Under the pieces are notes generated by a model. The model was not told the DNA's origin and made no database searches. It worked only from the letters and a program-made list of their open reading frames with translations. Shown here one piece after another: positions 1-7,881 of a stretch of 8,169 bases of DNA (its first letter is position 1; each line of letters opens with the position of its first letter). This DNA comes from an uncultured Rhizobiaceae group bacterium (GTDB lineage Bacteria; Pseudomonadota; Alphaproteobacteria; Rhizobiales; Rhizobiaceae), in the NCBI GenBank assembly GCA_937951455.1, contig CALFBU010000245.1, positions 1 through 8,169 of the forward strand. The letters are read 5' to 3'. The position numbers were made by a program, and so were the translations under genes.

Positions 1-1
1 G

Positions 2-967
2 GCTGGTGCTCAAGGTCTTCTGATCTCGATCACGGGTGGTCGTGACATGACGCTCTTTGAAGTGGATGAGGCCGCTACACGTATCAGTGAAGAAGTCGAC
101 CAAAGCGCAAACATCATCGTCGGCGCGACCTTCGATGAAAACCTTGAAGGCGTCATCCGTGTTTCTGTTGTTGCAACTGGCATTGACGCTGCTGCACGCA
201 AAGGAGAAAATGCCGTGCCACAAGCAGCTGTTGAAGCTGTTGCACGTGCCATTCCCAAGGCAACGCCAATTGCAGCACCTGCTCTGGCAACGGTTCAAAC
301 CAATGCGGTAGAAAAGGAAATCTCGGAAAAGATAGAAAAGACTGCAGCAGCAATGGCCTTGCCATCAGCCGCTGAACGTATTGAGCGTGACGGTGTTGGG
401 CTTAAGCCTTTTAAGCATGAAAACAAACTCTTCTCTGATCCTCAGGTCGAAGAGGAGTTTAAAAACGCACTTGAAGAAGAGCTTATGCCGCAAGAAGAAG
501 ACTTTGTATTGCCGGCAGCTGAGGAGCCGCAAGGGATTGTTCAAGCTACAGCCATTCCGAAAGTTGAAGACTTTCCACCGATGGTTCAGGCAGAAGCTGC
601 TGCAAAAGTTGCGCCTGCTGCACCGCAAACGCCAAAAGCGGATGCCTCACATGGGCCAATGGGTTTGCTGAACAAGCTTAAAAACAGCTTTGCTGGCCGT
701 GAGCATGAAACAGAGCAAGCACAAGCACCGCGCCCCGCTGCTCCGCCTGTTCCTGCTGCGGTTGTGCCTGCTGCACCTGCACCGCAAGCTGCGCCACAAA
801 AACAGCCTGCGCCACAACATGCGCCTGCCGCAAGAGTGGATGACAATCCATATGCGCCAAAGCGTGGACAGCTTGATACAATGGGTCGAATCAATCCTGT
901 TGAGAAACCTGCTTCTGAGGATGATCAACTCGATATTCCTGCTTTCCTTCGCAGGCAAGCAAACTAA
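2..967 (+). CDS. ftsZ: Cell division protein FtsZ, C-terminal part (5' end outside window)
   Basis: FtsZ is the tubulin-like GTPase that forms the cytoplasmic Z-ring at the division site. Only the last 321 codons are here, and the reading frame is open from base 2. The start of this segment reads [20 protein letters not shown], then [26 protein letters not shown], which is the end of the tubulin/FtsZ C-terminal domain. After that comes a linker of about 245 residues (bases 188-922), rich in Ala, Pro, Glu and Gln, with a Pro/Ala/Gln tract near bases 730-835. The protein ends in [14 protein letters not shown] (923-964), the conserved C-terminal peptide that binds FtsA and other partners. A linker this long is normal for rhizobial FtsZ and far longer than the roughly 50 residues in E. 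coli. A basic amphipathic stretch ([13 protein letters not shown], 662-700) sits inside the linker. The identification is certain; the N-terminal GTPase domain is not visible. Confidence 0.97.
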   Translation, partial: AGAQGLLISITGGRDMTLFEVDEAATRISEEVDQSANIIVGATFDENLEGVIRVSVVATGIDAAARKGENAVPQAAVEAVARAIPKATPIAAPALATVQTNAVEKEISEKIEKTAAAMALPSAAERIERDGVGLKPFKHENKLFSDPQVEEEFKNALEEELMPQEEDFVLPAAEEPQGIVQATAIPKVEDFPPMVQAEAAAKVAPAAPQTPKADASHGPMGLLNKLKNSFAGREHETEQAQAPRPAAPPVPAAVVPAAPAPQAAPQKQPAPQHAPAARVDDNPYAPKRGQLDTMGRINPVEKPASEDDQLDIPAFLRRQAN

Positions 968-968
968 A

Positions 969-983
969 TTAACACATTGTTAA
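969..983. promoter_or_regulatory. Candidate CtrA-type binding site, TTAA-N7-TTAA
   Basis: The sequence TTAACACATTGTTAA is an exact match to the TTAA-N7-TTAA box bound by the alphaproteobacterial cell-cycle regulator CtrA. It is also a palindrome (TTAACA-N3-TGTTAA). It begins two bases after the ftsZ stop codon and ends just before the terminator stem. Eight fixed A/T bases can occur by chance in an AT-rich gap, and the box is far (about 110 nt) from the lpxC -35 candidate, so a regulatory role is only inferred. Confidence 0.35.
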
Positions 984-984
984 T

Positions 985-1024
985 AAGCCCCGTTTGTTAC
1001 GCTTTGTAACAGATGGGGTTTTTT
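985..1024 (+). terminator. Rho-independent terminator after ftsZ
   Basis: The left arm 985-1000 pairs with the right arm 1006-1021 around the 5-nt loop GCTTT. The stem contains CCCC/GGGG and an uninterrupted TGTTAC/GTAACA, with a few G-T wobbles between and at the base. It runs directly into a T tract (1019-1024). This is a textbook intrinsic terminator, 17 nt past the ftsZ stop, and it should separate the division cluster transcript from lpxC. Confidence 0.9.
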
Positions 1025-1037
1025 CTATCTAATTGAA

Positions 1038-1055
1038 ATCATTTGGTAAAATGAT
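1038..1055. repeat. Short perfect inverted repeat in the ftsZ-lpxC gap
   Basis: ATCATTT and AAATGAT form perfect 7-bp arms around GGTA. It lies between the ftsZ terminator and the candidate lpxC promoter, 42 nt upstream of the -35 hexamer. It could be an operator for a dimeric regulator, or chance in AT-rich DNA. No T tract follows, so it is not a second terminator. Confidence 0.35.
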
Positions 1056-1097
1056 AAACCGTGTCAAATTCGGTAACAAAAGGTAAGAAAGCGTGAT

Positions 1098-1126
1098 TTG
1101 GAAGTCATTACCCAACTCGCTATAAG
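1098..1126 (+). promoter_or_regulatory. Candidate sigma70-type promoter for lpxC
   Basis: TTGGAA (1098-1103) and TATAAG (1121-1126) are separated by exactly 17 nt. They match the -35 consensus TTGACA at 4 of 6 and the -10 consensus TATAAT at 5 of 6 positions. The site lies downstream of the ftsZ terminator and in the right direction for lpxC. Transcription would begin near 1133, leaving a leader of about 70-80 nt. This is the best promoter match I found in the gap, but no transcript data support it. Confidence 0.5.
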
Positions 1127-1203
1127 TCACAAAGATTTAGGGCATAGTTTTGCCTTAATTCGTGAGTGAAGCGTTTTAGCTAAATAAAAATGCGCTGGGC
1201 AAA

Positions 1204-2163
1204 TTGGGGAATACATTGTTAGGTCATCAAACTACATTAAGAGATAGTCTTCAATTTTCAGGCGTTGGTGTTCACTCCGGTCAAGAAGTTAATATGCATC
1301 TTCTGCCTGCTGACGCAAACACTGGTATCGTTTTTAATGTAACTGACCCTACCAATCCAAATCAGACTGTAGACCTTGCTGCAAACTTAGGCACAGTTGG
1401 TGCTACGGATCTTTGCACAGTGCTTGGTACTTTACATGGCGCTCATGCTGCTACGATCGAACATCTTATGGCTGCCCTTCGTGCGCTAAACGTAGACAAT
1501 GTGATTGTAGAACTTGACGCAGGTGAAGTGCCTGTCATGGACGGCAGTTCCGCTGTATTTGTGGAGGCTATTCGTTCAGTTGGTCTTACATCTCTTGCTG
1601 CACGTCGTTGCTACATTCGTGTTAACAAGCCAGTTCGTGTTGATATGGGTGCATCATGGGGTGAGTTTATTCCTTATGAAGGTACGCGCTTTGAAGTTGA
1701 AATTGACTTTGATTGCGAAGCGATTGGCAACCAAACGTTTGCATCAGATATTACCGAAGATGTTTTTTGCAATGAGTTAAGCCGTGCTCGTACCTTTGGT
1801 TTCATGAAAGACGTTGAGCGTCTTTGGGCTGCCGGTTTTGCACTGGGTTCATCGCTTGAGAATTCTGTTGTGATCGGTGATGACAATAACATTATCAACC
1901 CTGAAGGTCTTCGTTATAAAGACGAGTTTGTTCGTCATAAAACACTGGACGCAATTGGTGATTTGGCACTAGCTGGCGCACCTATTATTGGTTGTTACCG
2001 CTCTTACCGTGGTGGCCACAAGCTTAATGCCATGGTTCTCTCAGCGCTTCTTTCAGATAAAGATGCCTTTGATTTCGTAGAGCCTCCGATGTCACGTCCA
2101 AAAATCATGCATGCTGAGCTTGTTGCGGTTAGCGCACCTGCCTACGCTGCTGTTCTTGTATAA
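1204..2163 (+). CDS. lpxC: UDP-3-O-acyl-N-acetylglucosamine deacetylase LpxC
   Basis: LpxC is the zinc-dependent cytoplasmic enzyme that removes the acetyl group from UDP-3-O-acyl-GlcNAc, the committed step of lipid A synthesis. The 319-residue product has the usual length and all family landmarks: FSGVGVHSG near 18-26, zinc ligand His87 in the EHLMAA motif, MDGSS at 112-116, SRARTFGF at 193-200, zinc ligands His245 and Asp249 in HKTLDAIGD, and the catalytic His272 in GGHKLN. No ATG gives this N-terminus. The frame opens after a TAG at 1177, and the candidates are TTG 1204 or TTG 1216. TTG 1216 has a GGGGA (1206-1210) five bases upstream as a plausible ribosome site and would give 315 residues starting MLGHQTT. 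Other alphaproteobacterial LpxC proteins begin a few residues before the equivalent of LLG-QTT, so either start is possible. It appears to be transcribed separately from ftsZ. Confidence 0.98.
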   Translation: MGNTLLGHQTTLRDSLQFSGVGVHSGQEVNMHLLPADANTGIVFNVTDPTNPNQTVDLAANLGTVGATDLCTVLGTLHGAHAATIEHLMAALRALNVDNVIVELDAGEVPVMDGSSAVFVEAIRSVGLTSLAARRCYIRVNKPVRVDMGASWGEFIPYEGTRFEVEIDFDCEAIGNQTFASDITEDVFCNELSRARTFGFMKDVERLWAAGFALGSSLENSVVIGDDNNIINPEGLRYKDEFVRHKTLDAIGDLALAGAPIIGCYRSYRGGHKLNAMVLSALLSDKDAFDFVEPPMSRPKIMHAELVAVSAPAYAAVLV

Positions 2164-2183
2164 GATTTAAAGTAACCATTTTT

Positions 2184-2197
2184 TGATTTTAAAATCA
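2184..2197. repeat. 14-bp perfect palindrome between lpxC and bamD
   Basis: TGATTTTAAAATCA is a perfect 14-bp palindrome, 20 nt after the lpxC stop. It has no loop and no following T tract, so it is a poor terminator and looks more like a dimeric protein site. A second, imperfect inverted repeat follows at 2202-2223 (ATTGCCAC / GTGACAAT, 7 of 8 pairs, 6-nt loop). Function is unknown. Confidence 0.4.
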
Positions 2198-2238
2198 GGC
2201 TATTGCCACAAAATAGTGACAATCCTAATCGAAAGTGA

Positions 2239-2268
2239 TTGGAAGGCTTTTGCGATATCATGTATTGT
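2239..2268 (+). promoter_or_regulatory. Weak candidate promoter for bamD
   Basis: TTGGAA (2239-2244) and TATTGT (2263-2268) are 18 nt apart, each matching its consensus hexamer at 4 of 6 positions. The -35 hexamer is identical to the one proposed for lpxC. It would start transcription about 45 nt before the bamD ATG. The match is modest, and read-through from lpxC is an alternative because no terminator is evident between the genes. Confidence 0.25.
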
Positions 2269-2320
2269 GGTAAGCGTACAAAAAATATGGTCGCTTATGC
2301 AGGCTGGTAATGGGTTAAAA

Positions 2321-3148
2321 ATGATGTTTTCAGGTTTTCAAAAAATTGCTTTGGTAGCGTGTGTTGTCGCGGTTTCTGCGTGTAGCAAAACTGACAGCAA
2401 AAATGCTGATTTTGCGGTTGATGATATTATTGCGCCGGATACGCTTTACAATCAGGCATTGGCCAACCTTGATGCTGGTGATTTGTCTGAATCTCAGAAA
2501 AGACTGGCAGATCTTGACCGTCAGCATCCATATTCGGAGTATTCTCGCCGTTCGCTTATTCTTAATACGTTTATTAATTACCGCAAGGGCGCTTACGCAG
2601 AAGCTGCCAACAGCGGCAATCGTTTCCTGCAACTCTATCCTGGCGATAAAGAAGCAGCCTATGCGCAATATATCATTGGCATGTCATACTTCAAAAGAAT
2701 GCCACATATAACGCGCGATCAATCGATGACGCAAAAAGCCTTCAACGCGATGAATGCGGTTGTCGAAAAATATCCTGAAAGTGAATATGTAGAGGATGCT
2801 CGTAAGAAAATCTTGGTAACGCGCGACCAATTGGCTGGCAAGGAAATGCTTGTAGGCCGATATTATCAAGAGCGCAGAGAGTTTCTTGCTTCGATTAACC
2901 GCTATCGTAAGGTGGTTGAGAAATATCCAAATACACGTCACGTGGAAGAGGCGCTTGCCCGACTAACGGAAAGCTATTTTTCGCTTGGTCTGGTTGAAGA
3001 AGCACAAAATGCAGCCGCTGTATTGGGGCATAACTTCCCGGACAGCAAATGGTATGATGATTCATATAGATTGCTTCAAACGGGTGGTCTGGAACCGCGT
3101 GAATCTGAAAACTCTTGGCTAACTGCTTTGTTTGGCAGAACAGGTTAA
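2321..3148 (+). CDS. bamD: Outer membrane protein assembly factor BamD (lipoprotein)
   Basis: BamD (formerly ComL) is a lipoprotein on the periplasmic face of the outer membrane and an essential partner of BamA in inserting beta-barrel proteins. From ATG 2321 the product has 275 residues, within the family range. A signal peptide (1-20) has a hydrophobic core ending in the lipobox VSAC, with Cys21 as the lipidated residue. The mature part is a chain of about five TPR-like helical pairs (roughly 41-240), marked by repeated Tyr-Pro helix ends: LYP at 105-107, VEKYPESEY near 148-156 and VEKYPNTRH near 199-207. The first TPR carries the family's DTLYNQALANL (40-50). ATG 2321 (or the adjacent ATG 2324) gives the shortest sensible signal peptide; ATG 2297 is in frame and would add eight residues. 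None has a strong Shine-Dalgarno. The gap to lpxC is 157 nt. Confidence 0.95.
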   Translation: MMFSGFQKIALVACVVAVSACSKTDSKNADFAVDDIIAPDTLYNQALANLDAGDLSESQKRLADLDRQHPYSEYSRRSLILNTFINYRKGAYAEAANSGNRFLQLYPGDKEAAYAQYIIGMSYFKRMPHITRDQSMTQKAFNAMNAVVEKYPESEYVEDARKKILVTRDQLAGKEMLVGRYYQERREFLASINRYRKVVEKYPNTRHVEEALARLTESYFSLGLVEEAQNAAAVLGHNFPDSKWYDDSYRLLQTGGLEPRESENSWLTALFGRTG

Positions 3149-3180
3149 GGCAATTCACTGCCAGAATTTAGTCCTAGTTC

Positions 3181-3209
3181 TTGATAACATAAAACATCAC
3201 TGCAAAAAT
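3181..3209 (+). promoter_or_regulatory. Weak candidate promoter for recN
   Basis: TTGATA (3181-3186, 5 of 6 to the -35 consensus) and AAAAAT (3204-3209, 4 of 6 to the -10 consensus) are 17 nt apart. The -10 overlaps the inverted repeat at 3195-3222. No alphaproteobacterial LexA box (GTTC-N7-GTTC) was found nearby, although recN is often a DNA-damage gene in other bacteria. Co-transcription from bamD is an alternative. Confidence 0.25.
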
Positions 3210-3222
3210 GCTTGAAGTGATG
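3195..3222. repeat. Inverted repeat upstream of recN
   Basis: CATCACT (3195-3201) pairs with AGTGATG (3216-3222). The stem can continue with GCA (3202-3204) and TGC (3209-3211) around an AAAA loop, leaving a TTGA bulge on the 3' side. No T tract follows directly, so it is unlikely to be an intrinsic terminator for bamD. It could be an operator or an RNA hairpin in the leader. Confidence 0.4.
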
Positions 3223-3223
3223 G

Positions 3224-3239
3224 TATGAATCCATTCATA
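3224..3239. repeat. Second inverted repeat upstream of recN, containing GAATC
   Basis: TATGAATCCATTCATA has perfect 7-bp arms around a CC centre, 37 nt before the recN ATG. It contains GAATC, a match to GANTC, the target of the CcrM methyltransferase in alphaproteobacteria, and it is the only GANTC I noticed in the intergenic gaps of this window. A dimeric regulator site is possible; chance in AT-rich DNA is the alternative. Confidence 0.4.
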
Positions 3240-3276
3240 TTGATTTGTTTTATTCATCTTTTGCGGTTCATCCCTT

Positions 3277-4950
3277 ATGCTCGTTCAGCTTTCCATCCGT
3301 GACATTGTTTTGATCGAAAGACTCGATATCGAGTTTTCTAAGGGTTTATCCGTACTGACCGGTGAGACTGGCGCTGGTAAATCGATACTCTTGGACAGTC
3401 TTGCCTTGGCCCTTGGTGGACGCGGTGAAGGTGGGTTGGTTCGCAACACAGTCGACGAAGGCAGTGTCACAGCTGTATTCGAGCCACAAGATGGTCATCC
3501 GATTCATGAAATTCTATCGCAGAACGGCATTTCTACCGATGATGGATTGATTTTGCGCCGTGTTCAGAAAAAAGATGGCAAAACACGCGCTTTTATCAAT
3601 GATGCTCCCGTTTCAGTTGGTTTGATGAAGCAGATTGGTAGCCAGCTTGTGGAAATTCATGGCCAGCATGATGATCGCGCCATGTTGGACGCGGCAACCC
3701 ATCGCAATCTTTTGGATGCGCACGGTGGGCTCGAGGGGCAAGTTGCGCTCACAGGGAATGCATGGCGCGCATGGAAAGAAGCTGAGGGCAAGCTTGACCA
3801 ATTAAAGGCGGAAGTCGAAGAAGCACAGCGTGAGGCAGATTATTTGCGATCATCCTCAGAAGAACTAAAACTGCTCGCACCTGAAACGGGTGAAGAAAAC
3901 AAACTTGCCGATCAACGCCAGAAAATGATGAAAGTTGAGCAGGTTGCAACCGATTTGGCAGAAGCAAACGAAACGCTTTCCGGCAATGGCTCACCCGTCA
4001 CCACCATTTCAAATTTGGCACGTCGTTTGGAGCGTAAGCGTCAGCAAGCGCCTGAATTAATTGACGAAACACTGGAACATCTCGATACTGCGCTGAATGC
4101 ACTTTATGCGGCTCAAAACTCGCTTGAGACCGCTTTTCATGAAACGCATTTTGATCCCCAAGAGCTTGAATCCTCAGAAGAACGCCTTTTTGCACTAAGG
4201 GCGGCAGCGCGTAAATATAATGTTGCGGTTGAAAATCTGCCGGATCTTGCCGTGCGAATGGCAGATAACCTTGCCATGCTTGAAGATGGTGAAGACCGGC
4301 TGTCTCACCTGAACGCAGAAGTCAAAAAACTGAAAGATGAGTTTTTCAGGCTTGCCGTTGACCTATCTCAAAAACGCGAAGAAGCTGGCGAGGTTTTGAC
4401 GCAATCGGTTATGAAGGAATTGCCCGCGCTGAAGCTGGAACTTGCAAAGTTTATCGTGCATCAGGAAGCTGATGAAGCTAATGCGGGGGCGCATGGCATA
4501 GATGCGCTTGAGTTCTGGGTGCAGACCAATCCAGGTTCAAACCCGGGCGCCATGCGCAAGGTTGCCTCTGGTGGCGAACTTTCAAGATTTATGTTGGCGC
4601 TTAAGGTGGCACTGGCAGATAGGGGGTCCGCGCCAACACTGGTGTTTGATGAGATTGATTCAGGCGTTGGGGGGGCGGTCGCTGATGCTATTGGGCGTCG
4701 CCTTGCAAGGCTGTCTGACGCCGTGCAGGTGCTTTCCGTCACCCATGCGCCGCAAGTTGCTGCAAAGGCTTCTGGGCATTATCTTATTGCTAAGTCTGCA
4801 GTTGAGGGCAGTGACCGTGTTGCAACGGCCGTTACACCGATTGTTGATGATGTGCGTCTTGAAGAAGTTGCACGCATGTTATCAGGCGCTACGGTAACCG
4901 ATGAAGCAAGAGCGGCTGCAGAAAAACTTATGAACCAACCTGCTGCATAG
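3277..4950 (+). CDS. recN: DNA repair protein RecN (SMC-like ATPase)
   Basis: RecN is a cytoplasmic SMC-like ATPase that acts in recombinational repair of double-strand breaks. At 557 residues it has the standard length. The N-terminal half-site begins MLVQLSIRDIVLIERLDIEF and has the Walker A motif GETGAGKS at 29-36. A conserved IHGQHDD lies near 127-133. The middle (about 155-390) is rich in charged heptad-like sequence, as expected for the short RecN coiled coils. The C-terminal half-site has the ABC signature VASGGELSR (429-437), Walker B TLVFDEID (454-461, Glu459 catalytic), the D-loop SGVGG and the switch His490 in SVTHAPQ. All ATPase motifs are intact. A run of seven G (4669-4675) lies in the Walker B/D-loop coding region. 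The ATG fits the family N-terminus well, although no strong Shine-Dalgarno precedes it. ligA follows after 15 nt, which suggests one transcript. Confidence 0.98.
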   Translation: MLVQLSIRDIVLIERLDIEFSKGLSVLTGETGAGKSILLDSLALALGGRGEGGLVRNTVDEGSVTAVFEPQDGHPIHEILSQNGISTDDGLILRRVQKKDGKTRAFINDAPVSVGLMKQIGSQLVEIHGQHDDRAMLDAATHRNLLDAHGGLEGQVALTGNAWRAWKEAEGKLDQLKAEVEEAQREADYLRSSSEELKLLAPETGEENKLADQRQKMMKVEQVATDLAEANETLSGNGSPVTTISNLARRLERKRQQAPELIDETLEHLDTALNALYAAQNSLETAFHETHFDPQELESSEERLFALRAAARKYNVAVENLPDLAVRMADNLAMLEDGEDRLSHLNAEVKKLKDEFFRLAVDLSQKREEAGEVLTQSVMKELPALKLELAKFIVHQEADEANAGAHGIDALEFWVQTNPGSNPGAMRKVASGGELSRFMLALKVALADRGSAPTLVFDEIDSGVGGAVADAIGRRLARLSDAVQVLSVTHAPQVAAKASGHYLIAKSAVEGSDRVATAVTPIVDDVRLEEVARMLSGATVTDEARAAAEKLMNQPAA

Positions 4951-4962
4951 AGATAGGCATAG

Positions 4963-7110
<2,148 letters not shown>

Positions 7111-7176
7111 TTATATTCTGCGCTCAAACAAGATTAAGTGCTGGTAATTCCTGCAAAGTGACATAAACATCTTCGA

Positions 7177-7881
7177 ATGAAAAACGAATCTCAATTCTGG
7201 GCAGGCACCAAAAACTGTTTGCCTATCATGTTCGCGGTTACCTTTTTTGCCATGCTGTTTGGTGCAACTGGGGTGAACAACGGGCTGACATTTGGCGAAA
7301 CAGTGCTTTCCAGCGCAAGCGTCTTTGCAGGCGCAAGTCAGTTTGTCTTTTTGGATTTATATGGTCAGCAAGCACCCGTCTGGTCTATTTTGCTCGCAGT
7401 CTTCGCGATTAACTTCAGGCATGTTTTGTATTCGGCCTCTCTTGGGCGGTATATGGGGGCTTTCTCACCTTCGCAGAAGTATTCAGCTTTTTTCTTTCTC
7501 TGCGATCCGCTTTTTGGAGCGGGCGAAATACGGGCGCAAAAACAGGCTTTGAAACCCTCCTATTATTTTGGGTATGGCCTTCCGCTATATTTCATATGGA
7601 TTGGATTCACGGCATTGGGTGCCTGCTTTGGCAAACTGATTACCAATCCGCAAGCCTTTGGGTTTGACATGCTATTATCGATTTATTTTCTCTCCTTGCT
7701 CATGGGCTTTCGCTCCAGACCAAACTGGCTGGCCTCTGTCTTGGCAAGCGGGATAGCTTCCGTTCTGGTTTATAAAACGATTGGCTCACCATGGCACATC
7801 ATGCTGGGCGCGCTGGTTGGCATTACACTGGCTGCGATGATCGGTAAGCCAGATGAGAAGAAGGCGAGCCCTGATGTTTGA
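7177..7881 (+). CDS. azlC: AzlC family branched-chain amino acid exporter, large subunit
   Basis: AzlC/YgaZ proteins are the large membrane subunit of a two-part exporter linked to branched-chain amino acids (and methionine in E. coli YgaZH). The 234-residue product is close to the family's usual 230-245. It is strongly hydrophobic, with probable membrane segments near 14-32, 66-86, 131-151, 163-178, 184-199 and 206-222, plus a re-entrant-like small-residue stretch around 45-56. Family signatures are GASQF (52-56), NFRHVLYSASLG (79-90) and DPLFGAGE (110-117). The C-terminus is short and charged (KPDEKKASPDV). ATG 7177 is the first start after an in-frame stop at 7159; no clear Shine-Dalgarno precedes it. 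The gene overlaps azlD by 8 nt. The substrate cannot be read from the sequence, so the assignment is to the family, not to a proven amino acid. Confidence 0.92.
   Translation: MKNESQFWAGTKNCLPIMFAVTFFAMLFGATGVNNGLTFGETVLSSASVFAGASQFVFLDLYGQQAPVWSILLAVFAINFRHVLYSASLGRYMGAFSPSQKYSAFFFLCDPLFGAGEIRAQKQALKPSYYFGYGLPLYFIWIGFTALGACFGKLITNPQAFGFDMLLSIYFLSLLMGFRSRPNWLASVLASGIASVLVYKTIGSPWHIMLGALVGITLAAMIGKPDEKKASPDV

Noticed and set aside
2260..2310. 16-codon ORF (starts MYCGKRTKN) just ahead of bamD
   Set aside because: No ribosome site, no recognisable composition, and short ATG frames are expected by chance in a gap of this size.
2183..2320. N-terminal extension of bamD from TTG 2183
   Set aside because: It would place about 46 extra residues before a complete lipoprotein signal peptide and cover the palindromes; ATG 2321 gives the expected family length.
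3131..3165. Inverted repeat TTTGGCAG / CTGCCAGA spanning the bamD stop codon, possible terminator
   Set aside because: The loop is 19 nt and no T tract follows, so it does not meet the pattern of an intrinsic terminator; half of it is coding sequence.
3176..3286. GTTC copies near recN (3177-3180, 3266-3269, 3283-3286) as a LexA SOS box
   Set aside because: The alphaproteobacterial box needs GTTC-N7-GTTC; the closest pair here is 13 nt apart and crosses the start codon.
4669..4675. Run of seven G in recN as a phase-variation tract
   Set aside because: The run encodes conserved glycines after Walker B and the frame is intact; phase variation of a core repair gene is not expected, and a run of seven is short.
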